A stretch of 64,000 nucleotides of DNA from Burkholderiaceae bacterium (lineage in GTDB: Bacteria > Pseudomonadota > Gammaproteobacteria > Burkholderiales > Burkholderiaceae): the NCBI GenBank assembly GCA_947448625.1, contig CANFOT010000004.1:51389-115388 (forward strand), written 5' to 3'. The notes under the pieces were generated by a model. That model did not search any database. It worked only from the letters and a program-made list of their open reading frames with translations, and was not told where the DNA came from. Below are positions 44,030 to 52,945 of this stretch, in pieces. Within the stretch, counting starts at the first letter, position 1, and each line of letters opens with the position of its first letter. Both the position numbers and the translations under genes were made by a program.

Positions 44030-45181
44030 ATGACGAAGTTTGACTACCTGCACTACGATCCATGGCCGTCGGCGCAGACTCTGCTGGAGGCCTTGGAGCG
44101 CTCAACTCTGATTACACTGACTGTTATCAGCGAACTAAGCAGTGGTCAAGAGTTGGTAGCTCTATCGCCGAATCTAAACCCTCCGCATTGGGAGTTCGGG
44201 CATCTTATTTGGTTTCATGAGTTTTGGGTGCATCGACAAGGAATTCCATCTAACCCATCTTTTTTGTCCGACTCGGATGCTCTATTTAACTCTTCCGAGA
44301 TCTTTCATGATGATCGTTGGCAGGCGAAGTTACCAAGCATTAATGTATTGAAAAATTACCTTTCAGATGTGGTGGAGCGCTCTTATGCCATTCTCCAATC
44401 TGGATCTTTGACGCCTGAGCAGGCCTACTTTATGCAATTGGCTCTCTTTCACCAAGATATGCATAACGAAGCCTTTGCCTATATGTGGCAATCTTTAGCT
44501 TATGAATGGCCGATTGAACAATGCCTAGGTTCGATTCCAGAGCAAAAAGATAATTTAGATCCGTACTACCTCAATATTCCCGAAAGCCAACTGCAGCTAG
44601 GTTCAGTGCCAAACACTGGCTTTATATTTGATAATGAAAAATGGCAGCACGAGGTAGTAGTGCCTCTTTTTTCAATTTCTAGTCATGCAGTAAATAATGG
44701 ACAATATTTAGAATTTCTTGAGGCGCATCGTGATTCAGATGCACATCCACTGGTCAGTCCCCCATCCCATTTGAGGCAAAAGGAAGGCAAATGGTACGAG
44801 AGATCGTTTCATCGGTGGCTGGCAATGGATTTACAAGCGCCTGTTCGGCATATCTCCGCTCTAGAGGCTGAGCGGTATTGTGATTGGCGGGGTCTGCGCT
44901 TGCCTAGTGAGAAAGAGCTTGCCGTATTAATGCAATCCCCTCCCGCGAACTGGCGCCATTCATACCTATGGGAATGGACTAGCAGTGTTTTTGTGCCCTT
45001 TGAGGGATTTACTCCTGACCCTTACCGAGATTATTCAGCCCCTTGGTTTGATGGCAAGCATCGAGTTTTAAAGGGTTGGAGTGTTTATACGCCAGCCTAT
45101 CTGAGACGTCCGCAATTCCGAAATTTTTACTTACCCTCTCGTAGCGACCCATTTTGTGGCTTTCGTACCTGTTTGCCATAA
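44030..45181 (+). CDS. senA: EgtB-like iron-dependent C-Se/C-S-forming enzyme (SenA type)
   Basis: The 383-residue protein is built like EgtB: N-terminal DinB-like helical bundle (residues 15-160), then an FGE-sulfatase/formylglycine-like C-terminal domain. The three iron-binding His line up as His58 (FGHLIWF), His141 and His145 (FHQDMHNEAF). The C-terminus has GCGFRT-like CGFRTCLP. EgtB joins hercynine to a sulfur donor; SenA of the selenoneine pathway joins hercynine to a selenosugar. The SelD gene directly downstream, EgtD in the same operon and the SenB-type glycosyltransferase nearby argue for the selenoneine enzyme, not ergothioneine synthesis. The decision is by context. Confidence 0.82.
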   Translation: MTKFDYLHYDPWPSAQTLLEALERSTLITLTVISELSSGQELVALSPNLNPPHWEFGHLIWFHEFWVHRQGIPSNPSFLSDSDALFNSSEIFHDDRWQAKLPSINVLKNYLSDVVERSYAILQSGSLTPEQAYFMQLALFHQDMHNEAFAYMWQSLAYEWPIEQCLGSIPEQKDNLDPYYLNIPESQLQLGSVPNTGFIFDNEKWQHEVVVPLFSISSHAVNNGQYLEFLEAHRDSDAHPLVSPPSHLRQKEGKWYERSFHRWLAMDLQAPVRHISALEAERYCDWRGLRLPSEKELAVLMQSPPANWRHSYLWEWTSSVFVPFEGFTPDPYRDYSAPWFDGKHRVLKGWSVYTPAYLRRPQFRNFYLPSRSDPFCGFRTCLP

Positions 45182-45241
45182 ATTAGGTAAGCTCTCAGAG
45201 TAGCCATTTCATTTCCTTACTTCTAAATCGAGCTCTTCTAT

Positions 45242-46282
45242 ATGTCTTATAACGGTCGTCTTACATCCCTGTCGCATGGCGGGGGTTGTGGTTGCAAAAT
45301 TGCCCCAGGTGTTTTGAGCGATATTCTCAAGTCTTCTCCAATTCGCCAGATACCTGCGGCATTATTGGCGGGTTCTGATAACAATGAGGATGCTGCTGTT
45401 TATCAAATTAATGAGCATCAAGCGATCGTAGCAACCACTGATTTCTTTATGCCGATTGTCGATGACCCTTATCAGTTTGGGCGCATTGCTGCGACTAATG
45501 CCATTTCAGATATTTACGCTATGGGGGCACAACCTCTATTTGCCTTGGCCCTATTGGGTATGCCAATTAACGTACTGCCTTTAGAGGTGATTCAGCAGAT
45601 AACGGCGGGAGGTGAGTCAATCTGCGCAGAGGCGGGCATTATGATCGCCGGCGGTCACTCTATTGATACAGTGGAGCCAATTTATGGCCTTGTCGCAATT
45701 GGCGTAGTCGATCCTAAAAAACTCAAGCGTAACAGCGGAGCGCAATCTGGAGACAGCATCATCTTAAGTAAACCTTTGGGCGTAGGTATTTTGTCCGCCG
45801 CGCTTAAAAAAGAGCAGCTATCTGACTCTGGTTATCAGGAAATGATTGCCTTAACTACCAAGTTGAATAAGCCAGGTTTAGCGCTGTCGCAATTAGATAG
45901 CGTGCATGCACTAACCGACGTTACAGGATTTGGTTTGGCTGGCCACTTACTAGAGCTTTGTAGGGGCGCAAAGCTCTCAGCACAAATCCAGTGGGACTCT
46001 ATTCCGGTAATTGCTGAAGCTGTCAAGCTGGTAAAGGAAGATATTTTTACCGGCGCATCTCCGCGCAATTGGCTCGGTTACGGTCATGAGATTCAAATGG
46101 CCTCTCATCTCAATGCATGGCAACAAAATCTCTTATCCGATCCTCAGACGAGCGGAGGTTTATTGATATCCTGCAGTCCAGAGGCAACGGAGCAAGTTTT
46201 AGGAATTCTACGGGCAGATGGATTTATGCAAGCTCAAAAAATAGGGTGCTTTACTGAAGGGTCTGGTATCTCTGTAATCTAG
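45242..46282 (+). CDS. selD: Selenophosphate synthetase (SelD/SenC)
   Basis: The 346-residue AIR-synthase-fold enzyme makes selenophosphate from selenide and ATP. The N-terminal active-site loop reads SHGGGCGCKIAPG with Cys16, Cys18 and Lys19, matching Cys17/Lys20 of E. coli SelD; Cys replaces selenocysteine. Other motifs are TTDFFMPIVDDPYQFGRIAATNA, split (about 60-85), AGGHSIDT and LTDVTGFGLAGHL (about 222-234). No selA, selB or selC is in this window, so its role here is best explained as SenC of selenoneine synthesis, though it may also serve tRNA or protein selenation. The start ATG has a weak ribosome-binding site. Confidence 0.93.
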   Translation: MSYNGRLTSLSHGGGCGCKIAPGVLSDILKSSPIRQIPAALLAGSDNNEDAAVYQINEHQAIVATTDFFMPIVDDPYQFGRIAATNAISDIYAMGAQPLFALALLGMPINVLPLEVIQQITAGGESICAEAGIMIAGGHSIDTVEPIYGLVAIGVVDPKKLKRNSGAQSGDSIILSKPLGVGILSAALKKEQLSDSGYQEMIALTTKLNKPGLALSQLDSVHALTDVTGFGLAGHLLELCRGAKLSAQIQWDSIPVIAEAVKLVKEDIFTGASPRNWLGYGHEIQMASHLNAWQQNLLSDPQTSGGLLISCSPEATEQVLGILRADGFMQAQKIGCFTEGSGISVI

Positions 46283-46325
46283 TTAACATCCTTACTAATT
46301 TACTAAAATCACTTAAAAAATAAAA

Positions 46326-47198
46326 ATGAATATATTCAAACTAAGATTTTCAATCGGTCTAGCCCTATCTGTTCTGTGCTGCAGCATGCTCAGTCTTCAG
46401 GCGCATGCCCAAGGCGTCTTGCGCGTTTCAGCCATACCTGATGAATCTCCAACAGAGTTACAGAGAAAGTTTTTACCTTTAGGTGAATATCTTTCCAAGG
46501 AAACCGGCATGAAAGTGGAATTCATACCAGTGACTGACTATGCTGCAGTGGTAGAGGCGCTCGCAACCAATAAAATCGATATGGCTTGGCTGGGAGGTTT
46601 TACTTACATTCAGGCAAAAATTCGCAGTAATGGAGCAGTAAAGCCAATTATTCAACGTCTTGAAGATGAAAAATTTACTAGTAAGTTTGTTATTCCTGAG
46701 AGTAGTGCGTCGAAGACGCTCAGTGATTTAAAGGGCAAGACATTTGCTTTTGGATCGCCATCATCCACCTCTGGTCATTTAATGCCGCGTTTTTATTTAA
46801 TGAAGGCGGGTATTAATCCAGATAAAGACTTTAAGAGTATTGCCTTCTCTGGAGCGCATGATGCAACGGTTGCATTTGTGGCTAGTGGTAAAGCGGAGGC
46901 GGGCGCTTTAAATTCCTCTGTATGGGATAAATTATCTGAAGCTAAAAATCCTAATGCTGAAAAAGTAAGGGTTTTATTTACTACTCCACCTTATCACGAC
47001 TATAACTGGACCATACGTGGCGGTTTAGATGCGGCACTGACTAAAAAAATTAGTGATGCTTTTTTAAAGTTAAATCCGAATGAGCCATCCCAAAAAGAAT
47101 TAATGGATCTACAGCGGGCTAGTAAATATATATCTACCAAGTCATCTAACTATGATGAAATTGAAAAGGCTGCGATTGGTGCTGGTTTGATTAAGTGA
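46326..47198 (+). CDS. PhnD-like ABC transporter binding protein, candidate selenium-oxyanion receptor
   Basis: A 290-residue exported protein with signal peptide (MNIFKLRFSIGLALSVLCCS ending near HAQGVL) and the PhnD/phosphonate-binding fold: IPDESPTELQRKFLPLGEYL (about residues 37-56), MAWLGGFTYIQAKI (about 86-99), SGHLMPRFYLMKAGINPD (about 143-160). It overlaps the ATPase gene by 4 bp. Located directly after selD and before egtD, it is a good candidate for binding selenate, selenite or a related Se compound; some annotation schemes name such proteins putative selenate receptors. Phosphonate or phosphite is the alternative ligand. Confidence 0.85.
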   Translation: MNIFKLRFSIGLALSVLCCSMLSLQAHAQGVLRVSAIPDESPTELQRKFLPLGEYLSKETGMKVEFIPVTDYAAVVEALATNKIDMAWLGGFTYIQAKIRSNGAVKPIIQRLEDEKFTSKFVIPESSASKTLSDLKGKTFAFGSPSSTSGHLMPRFYLMKAGINPDKDFKSIAFSGAHDATVAFVASGKAEAGALNSSVWDKLSEAKNPNAEKVRVLFTTPPYHDYNWTIRGGLDAALTKKISDAFLKLNPNEPSQKELMDLQRASKYISTKSSNYDEIEKAAIGAGLIK

Positions 47199-47983
47199 AA
47201 AAAATAGCATTTTCGTTTGATCAGCTTAGCTTTAGTCACACCAATGGTAAAGAGGCATTAAAAAATATCAACATTAGTGCCTCTGCAGGCGAAGCCATTG
47301 CGATTATTGGATCGTCTGGGTCAGGTAAAACCAGCTTTCTCAATCTGATAGCTACTTCGCTTCGCCCAAGCCTTGGCTCAATAACGGTATTGAATGTAAA
47401 CCCATGGGCAATACCAAAGCGTCAATTACAGAATTTGCGCTCACAAATTGGCCTAGTGCATCAAGCGGCTCCTATTCCGCCAAGGCAGAGAGTGATTACT
47501 GCCGTTTTGGCTGGACGCCTTGGCCAATGGCCCCTCTGGAAGTCGCTTCTATCTTTAATTTATCCCGTAGATATTGCAGGCCCTCAATCATGTTTGCAAA
47601 AACTCGATCTTGCTGATCGTCTATTTGATCGTTGTGATCGCCTCTCCGGCGGTCAATTGCAAAGGGTAGGTGTTGCTCGCGTTCTCTATCAAAGGCCAAA
47701 TTTATTATTGGCTGATGAGCCAGTATCAGCAATGGATCCCGTGCTTTCAGATTTAACTATTAGCTGTCTTATTGAGGACGCTCGGTCAAGAAATGCTTGT
47801 CTTGTGGCTAGCTTGCATGCAGTTGATATTGCTTTACGCTGGTTCCCTAGGATTGTTGGGCTTAAAGATGGTGAGGTCTTCTTTGACTTACCTGCGGCCG
47901 AGGTGAGTGAGAGTTTGCTCCGGGAGTTATATGCAGCGGAGCGAGGGGTTCTGCCAAAACAAGGTACTGCAGATTTAGAGTGA
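47195..47983 (+). CDS. PhnC-like ABC transporter ATP-binding protein
   Basis: The 262-residue ATPase starts at GTG 47195, overlapping the receptor gene stop by 4 bp (GTGA). Walker A is GSSGSGKTS (about residues 38-46), signature LSGGQLQRVGVARV (about 149-162), Walker B LLLADEPVSAMDP. It pairs with two permease genes downstream and belongs to the phosphonate-type (PhnC) subfamily. Confidence 0.9.
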   Translation: MKKIAFSFDQLSFSHTNGKEALKNINISASAGEAIAIIGSSGSGKTSFLNLIATSLRPSLGSITVLNVNPWAIPKRQLQNLRSQIGLVHQAAPIPPRQRVITAVLAGRLGQWPLWKSLLSLIYPVDIAGPQSCLQKLDLADRLFDRCDRLSGGQLQRVGVARVLYQRPNLLLADEPVSAMDPVLSDLTISCLIEDARSRNACLVASLHAVDIALRWFPRIVGLKDGEVFFDLPAAEVSESLLRELYAAERGVLPKQGTADLE

Positions 47984-48810
47984 TGAATGTATCAAATCAA
48001 CTTAGGGATCCCGCAGCGTTAAGTCGTTTCTTAATAGGCTGTATTTCGCTAGCCATCATCTGGCCGATGTTGCAGTTAGCGCAATTTGATGTGATGGCAC
48101 TTTTTGAGCTACGTAATCTGAGTATTTTTGCTAACTTCTTGATTCAGTTCTTTCCGCCTAATCTTGATCTTCAATTTTTAAAGTTAGTGCTTCAGGCCAC
48201 ACTTGAAACTTTAGCTATGGCAACAGCGGGCATTACCTTGGCCATGCTGTTAGCAATTCCATTGGGCTTAATCATTACCTATAGCCTATCTATTTCGCGG
48301 CTTGGCCCCGCCTCAGGACATCGTGTAGCTCGGGTTGGCAGGTATCTAGCGCGGATGCTGATGCTGTTGCTGAGGGGAATCCCGGAAATTGTGTGGGCTT
48401 TACTCTTGGTTAGAGTATTCGGTTTGGGTCCTGTTGCTGGAGTCTTGGCTATCGGAATTACCTACGGCGGCATGCTAGCAAAAGTGTATTCAGAGATTTT
48501 AGAGACAGAAAATACTTTGCCGGCGAGAGCGCTGCTGATGTTGGGTAGCAGCAGAATAAATGCATTTTTATATGGACTGCTGCCAAGTGCTTCGCAAGAG
48601 CTAGCTTCTTATACCGTTTATCGCTGGGAGTGTGCCGTAAGAGCCTCTGTGGTGATGGGTTTTGTGGGCGCTGGAGGTTTGGGTCAGTTGATGGATCAGT
48701 CTATGAAAATGCTCAATGGTGGTGAGGTATCAAGCATTCTGATCGTATTCCTATTACTTGTTTTGCTCGCAGACTACATGAGTCTCGTTATTCGTCGGCA
48801 ACTAGCATGA
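47983..48810 (+). CDS. PhnE-like permease, first copy
   Basis: A 275-residue permease with about six transmembrane helices and the EAA-like loop LMLGSSRINAFLYGLLPSA (about residues 185-204). The ATG at 47983 overlaps the ATPase stop by one base (TGATG); a GTG at 47980 is the alternative. It is paralogous to the next gene (shared SYTVYRWECAVRAS against SYSLYRWEMNIRMA), as expected for heterodimeric PhnE-type permeases. Confidence 0.88.
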   Translation: MNVSNQLRDPAALSRFLIGCISLAIIWPMLQLAQFDVMALFELRNLSIFANFLIQFFPPNLDLQFLKLVLQATLETLAMATAGITLAMLLAIPLGLIITYSLSISRLGPASGHRVARVGRYLARMLMLLLRGIPEIVWALLLVRVFGLGPVAGVLAIGITYGGMLAKVYSEILETENTLPARALLMLGSSRINAFLYGLLPSASQELASYTVYRWECAVRASVVMGFVGAGGLGQLMDQSMKMLNGGEVSSILIVFLLLVLLADYMSLVIRRQLA

Positions 48811-49601
48811 ATCATTATCCTGCTCGCCAATTCTGCCTAAGGTGTCTCATTACCCTCCTGCTGATTCTATCGCTGATTGTGATGAGTTTTATTTATCTTT
48901 CATTTAATCCACTTGCCTTATTTACCAGACAGGCGATGAGTGACGTTGCAATCTATACGGCCCGCTTCTTCCCGCCAGATCTTACCCCTGCATTTTTACA
49001 AAAGGTTTGGGATGGCATATTGCAAACCTTGGCAATTTCAGCATTAGCTACTTTATTGGCGGCAATTGCTAGTGTATTTTTAGCGATACCAGCTGCTGGT
49101 CAGTTAGGGCATAGTGCAAAAGTAGTTACCCGATTTTTCTTAAATTTTCTACGCTCTGTACCAGAGTTAGTTTGGGCGGTACTGATGGTTTTGGCAGTGG
49201 GCTTAGGTCCTTTTGCAGGTACATTAGCGCTTAGCTTGCATACAACAGGAGTGTTGGGTCGTTTATTTGGTGAGACACTGGAAAATCAACCCCCTCATGC
49301 AACTCAAGCACTGAGATTGGCTGGAGCAAGTAATGCCCAGGCATTTCTGTATGGCGCTCTGCCGGGGGTTTATGCTCAGCTGCTCTCTTATAGTCTGTAT
49401 CGCTGGGAAATGAATATTCGCATGGCGACTATTTTGGGATTTGTTGGTGCGGGTGGCCTTGGACAAATTCTGTACTATGAGCTTTCTTTATTGCATGAGC
49501 AACAAGCTTCAACCGTGATAATCGCTATGCTTATCCTAGTCATTGGAGTGGATATGATTAGTAACAAACTTCGCAGAGTGCAAATGCACAGTCTTGGCTA
49601 A
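48807..49601 (+). CDS. PhnE-like permease, second copy
   Basis: The 264-residue permease overlaps its paralogue by 4 bp (ATGA). It has six hydrophobic helices and the loop ALRLAGASNAQAFLYGALPG with YRWEMNIRMATILGFVGAGGLGQ split across residues about 190-215. With the receptor, ATPase and first permease this completes an importer embedded within the selenoneine genes. Confidence 0.88.
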   Translation: MNHYPARQFCLRCLITLLLILSLIVMSFIYLSFNPLALFTRQAMSDVAIYTARFFPPDLTPAFLQKVWDGILQTLAISALATLLAAIASVFLAIPAAGQLGHSAKVVTRFFLNFLRSVPELVWAVLMVLAVGLGPFAGTLALSLHTTGVLGRLFGETLENQPPHATQALRLAGASNAQAFLYGALPGVYAQLLSYSLYRWEMNIRMATILGFVGAGGLGQILYYELSLLHEQQASTVIIAMLILVIGVDMISNKLRRVQMHSLG

Positions 49602-49630
49602 ACCGTGTCGAATTCAAAAGGAGTTTTGAA

Positions 49631-50563
49631 GTGAGTCAAGTGCAGCTATCAGATCCAAAAGTAGTGAGTGAAATTGTTGCTGGCCTTTTAGCCGAGAGAC
49701 CATCTATTTCTCCTAAGTTTTTTTATGATGAGATTGGTTCCCATCTGTTTGAGGCGATCACTTTTTTAGAAGAGTACTACCCAACCCGAACTGAAAAAAT
49801 GATCATGTTGGAATGCGGTGAGGCAATTGTCTCGGCGATTGGTAGGTGTGATGTCTTGTTAGATTTAGGGGCTGGTAACTGTCAAAAGGGGAGTGCATTA
49901 TTTGACTCTCTAAAGCCAGAGGAATACAGAGCCTTAGATATCTCTAAAGAATTTTTGGAAAAGGCTATTTTTAGTTTGCAAAAAGAATATCCTCAGATTC
50001 GTATGCAAGCTCAAACATGTGACTTGCAAGAGGAGCTATCTTTTCCTGACTTGGTAGATCGCAAGAAGGTATTTTTTTATCCTGGATCCTCAATTGGCAA
50101 TTTCGATCCCGAGGCTGCTCTAAGCCTCTTTGAAAATATTGTTCATGTTTGTGCCGGTAACGGCGGCCTATTAATCGGAGTAGATCTTGTGAAAGATCGT
50201 GAGGTTTTATCTCGAGCCTATAACGATTCTCTCGGAATTACTGCGGCCTTTAATAAAAATATACTTTTACACCTCAATCGCCTACTGAGTGCTAACTTTG
50301 ATTTAAAGCATTGGGAGCACTACGCCATTTTTAATGAGCAACTCGCACGCATCGAAATGTATATTCGGGCTACTCAGCAGCAACTAGTGACCTGGCCTGG
50401 TGGACAAAAGCAGTTTCATGTTGGTGATCTTATTCATACCGAAAATAGTTATAAGTACACCCGGGAAACATTCGAAGCTCTCTTAATGAGGGCTGGCTTC
50501 AAAAGTGTCGATTTATGGACTGATCCTAAGCACTATTTTGTGGTGGCTTATGCTGCTGCTTAA
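49631..50563 (+). CDS. egtD: L-histidine N-alpha-methyltransferase (hercynine synthase)
   Basis: The 310-residue SAM-dependent enzyme trimethylates histidine to hercynine, precursor of both ergothioneine and selenoneine. The SAM-binding region is LLDLGAGNCQKGSAL (about residues 76-90), with PKFFYDEIGSHLFEAIT near 28-44, YPGSSIGNFDP (about 150-160) and IHTENSYKYTRE (about 277-288). It starts at GTG 49631 with AAAAGGAG upstream. The gene follows the permease by 29 bp, so it is in the same operon. The next gene is convergent with senB, ending 13 bp away. Confidence 0.94.
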   Translation: MSQVQLSDPKVVSEIVAGLLAERPSISPKFFYDEIGSHLFEAITFLEEYYPTRTEKMIMLECGEAIVSAIGRCDVLLDLGAGNCQKGSALFDSLKPEEYRALDISKEFLEKAIFSLQKEYPQIRMQAQTCDLQEELSFPDLVDRKKVFFYPGSSIGNFDPEAALSLFENIVHVCAGNGGLLIGVDLVKDREVLSRAYNDSLGITAAFNKNILLHLNRLLSANFDLKHWEHYAIFNEQLARIEMYIRATQQQLVTWPGGQKQFHVGDLIHTENSYKYTRETFEALLMRAGFKSVDLWTDPKHYFVVAYAAA

Positions 50564-50576
50564 CAGGCTTTTCCCT

Positions 50577-51539
50577 TTATTTCATAAGGCTCTTTAAGAG
50601 TTTTTGAATAGATCTTTGCTCCAATTCGGGTTTGGTGATTTTTTTTCGGGCGGCAACTGCCTTACTCATTTTTTGATAAAAACTTGGATTACATTCGGCT
50701 TGAGTAAGCAGTTTGCTTAATGCAGCACTATCGCCAACTGGGTAGTAAGCGGGGTAGGAATCCCCCAATAAGCCTCGGTTGCCGGGGATGTCGGATGCAA
50801 TCACTGGAATGCCGATAGCAATTGCCTCAGAAACTACATGAGCTCCTCCCTCCATGAGGCTGGAGATGATCATGATATGAGAGCGCGATAGCCACTGTAG
50901 GGTGCTGGCATGACTCAATTCTCCAAGCCATCGATAGTGGGGTATCTTTTTTTCAAGAGAGATAGCTTGCTTCTTAAGCTCAGGGCTCATCGCCTTTCCC
51001 AGCTGGATAAGCTGAAGTCTACTGTTTGAAGGTAAGAGCAAAAGGCTTTGCGCTGCACAAAAAGGATCTTTTTCTGCCCTTAGGTGGCCGATGATACTGG
51101 CTAAAAAGTAGCGCTTGGGCGGTGTCTTTTTATTAACGCCTTTAACTGACTGATAAATGACTCTTATTTTGTGATGGAATTGCTTTGGCAGAGAATTAAT
51201 AGCCGCAGGCTGTAGAACCACAATAGCATCAGCCATTTCCATAGACTGAGTTACTTTGGCGGATTTTTTTTGATCTCGGTAGATATCGGTGCCAGTCATG
51301 ATCAGGATGACTGGGTGATGAGGGTGGGCTTTCTTAAATCGACGAATGGATTCATAACTTCTTAACCCGTGTAGTGCGATGAGAGCATCACATGTCCTCC
51401 CAGACCACTGTTCGGTAATGGTGCTTTTATAGTTAAGGCGTGATAAAAAGTGATGCCAACGTAACGCGGTAATCCGATTGCCATGAAGAGTCCCAGCAGG
51501 GGCAGGCGTGACGATTTCAATACGCAGTTTCAAATCCAT
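50577..51539 (-). CDS. senB: SenB-type glycosyltransferase (selenosugar synthase)
   Basis: A 320-residue GT-B-fold protein of the TIGR04348 type, recognised by IEIVTPAPAGTLHGNRITAL, split near residues 8-27 (family hallmark APAGxxxGNRxTAxRW), and by the C-terminal SSLMEGGAHVVSEAIAIGIPV and NRGLLGDSYPAYYP-like segments (about 235-265). SenB couples selenophosphate to a UDP-sugar, yielding the selenosugar that SenA attaches to hercynine. It is convergent with egtD, separated by 13 bp, so the sen genes here lie in two transcription units. Function is by family and context. Confidence 0.85.
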   Translation of the reverse strand: MDLKLRIEIVTPAPAGTLHGNRITALRWHHFLSRLNYKSTITEQWSGRTCDALIALHGLRSYESIRRFKKAHPHHPVILIMTGTDIYRDQKKSAKVTQSMEMADAIVVLQPAAINSLPKQFHHKIRVIYQSVKGVNKKTPPKRYFLASIIGHLRAEKDPFCAAQSLLLLPSNSRLQLIQLGKAMSPELKKQAISLEKKIPHYRWLGELSHASTLQWLSRSHIMIISSLMEGGAHVVSEAIAIGIPVIASDIPGNRGLLGDSYPAYYPVGDSAALSKLLTQAECNPSFYQKMSKAVAARKKITKPELEQRSIQKLLKSLMK

Positions 51540-51760
51540 GTTTCCAGTTAAGTTATCTGTTTGAGTGTAGCGAAATCAGGCTGATTTTGGATAATTTTAT
51601 GAGTTATTGAGAAATATTGACTCACTCACTTTACTCGCTTTACTGCCTATGAGATTTCTAGGGAAGGGCAGAAAATGGGTTTAAAAGGCCCTTTAATGTC
51701 ATACCAAATGGATTTAGATGTGATAGTCTAAAAACTGGACTAAACCGATGGGAGAATTTC

Positions 51761-52180
51761 ATGAAAATAAAGTACTCTTTAATCAATGTTATGTTGGGCG
51801 CGTGTGTAGGCTTTGCTTCATTGGTTGCCTCAGCGCAATCAATGAAGGTAACTCTTAGTGGCTCTCAAGAAGTTCCGCCGGTAATGACTTCAGCTTCAGG
51901 CGTTGGCTCCATCGTGGTTGGGTCAGACGGATCGGTATCGGGAACCATTACGACTACTGGTGTTGAAGGAACGATGGCACACATCCATGAGGCACCGATG
52001 GGTCAAAATGGCCCAGTCATTGTGCCTTTTACTAAGACTTCCGATAGCGTTTGGTCAGCTCCAGCTGGCGCTAAGCTAACAGATGCCCAGTTACAAAGTT
52101 TGAAAAGCGGCAACCTGTATCTGAATGTTCATAGTGCTACTAATAAGCCTGGCGAAATTAGAGCCCAACTAAAACCATAA
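51761..52180 (+). CDS. CHRD-domain exported protein
   Basis: The 139-residue protein has a signal peptide (cleavage near ASAQS), then a CHRD domain: LSGSQEVPPVMTSASGVGSI (about residues 32-51), HIHEAPMGQNGPVIVPF (about 73-89) and NVHSATNKPGEIRAQL at the end. CHRD proteins are periplasmic or surface proteins of unclear role. GGGAGAA lies before the ATG. It precedes the SodC gene on the same strand. Confidence 0.86.
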   Translation: MKIKYSLINVMLGACVGFASLVASAQSMKVTLSGSQEVPPVMTSASGVGSIVVGSDGSVSGTITTTGVEGTMAHIHEAPMGQNGPVIVPFTKTSDSVWSAPAGAKLTDAQLQSLKSGNLYLNVHSATNKPGEIRAQLKP

Positions 52181-52301
52181 GGATTTGCAAGCTTAGTCTT
52201 GGTTAATGTCGCCCCGGAGCATCATCTTTGAATTTATTGGTTATTACAAGCTAGTCTTTATGCCAAACTGAGTAGCTGATCTTATAAAAATGGAGTCATA
52301 T

Positions 52302-52835
52302 ATGAAAATTAATTCAACACAGTTGCTGATTGCATTGTCTACTGCCGGCTTACTCTCTCTAGCCGCTTGCCAGTCTATGGAGCAAGGTGCTGGTCAAAAA
52401 GCGAGTGCAACATTGGATTCAAAGTCCGGATCTCAAGCCAAAGGTGAGGTTGCTTTTGTCTGGCAAGGCCATGATGTATTAATCAATGGCAAATTTTCTG
52501 GTTTAAAGCCCAATTCTGAGCAAGGATTTCATGTCCATGAAAAAGGTGATTGCTCGGCACCAGACGCTACCAGTGCGGGCGGTCACTTTAACCCAGAAAC
52601 TAAGATGCACGGTATGCCTGATAGCGGGATGAATCATGCGGGAGATTTGCCTAACATCAAATCGGATGCTAACGGTAATGCAACTTACACAGCTAAATTA
52701 CATGGCTTTTCTGTAAATACTGGGCCAAGCGGAATTGTTGGTCGCTCAGTAGTGGTTCATAGAGATCCCGATGACTATAAGAGTCAACCTGCTGGTAACT
52801 CTGGGCCACGTATTGCCTGCGGCTTGATTAAGTAA
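52302..52835 (+). CDS. sodC: Cu,Zn superoxide dismutase lipoprotein
   Basis: A 177-residue periplasmic superoxide dismutase with a lipoprotein signal (SLAAC, Cys23). Copper and zinc ligands are visible in HVHEKGDCSAPD (about residues 77-88), SAGGHFNPETKMHG and MNHAGDLPNI (about 92-125) and VVHRDPDDY near 150. Cys residues in GDCSAPD and ACGLIK form the family disulphide. I chose ATG 52302, since TGGAG precedes it; an upstream ATG at 52290 would use that same element as codons. Confidence 0.92.
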   Translation: MKINSTQLLIALSTAGLLSLAACQSMEQGAGQKASATLDSKSGSQAKGEVAFVWQGHDVLINGKFSGLKPNSEQGFHVHEKGDCSAPDATSAGGHFNPETKMHGMPDSGMNHAGDLPNIKSDANGNATYTAKLHGFSVNTGPSGIVGRSVVVHRDPDDYKSQPAGNSGPRIACGLIK

Positions 52836-52945
52836 GGTGTTAAAAGGATAAGAGCGCGCTGGTCTTCGGGTTGGCGCTGGTGACTACTTTTAATATTCAA
52901 GAGATGAAGTTTTTTAAAAATCTTCAACAACTTTATGATGAGGTT

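Noticed and set aside
43884..44105. 73-residue minus-strand frame over the senA start
   Set aside because: Antisense to the Cys mini-ORF and senA, lacks a ribosome-binding site and family features.
45242..46282. Possible selenocysteine codon in selD
   Set aside because: The catalytic position is encoded by TGT (Cys), and no in-frame TGA is present.
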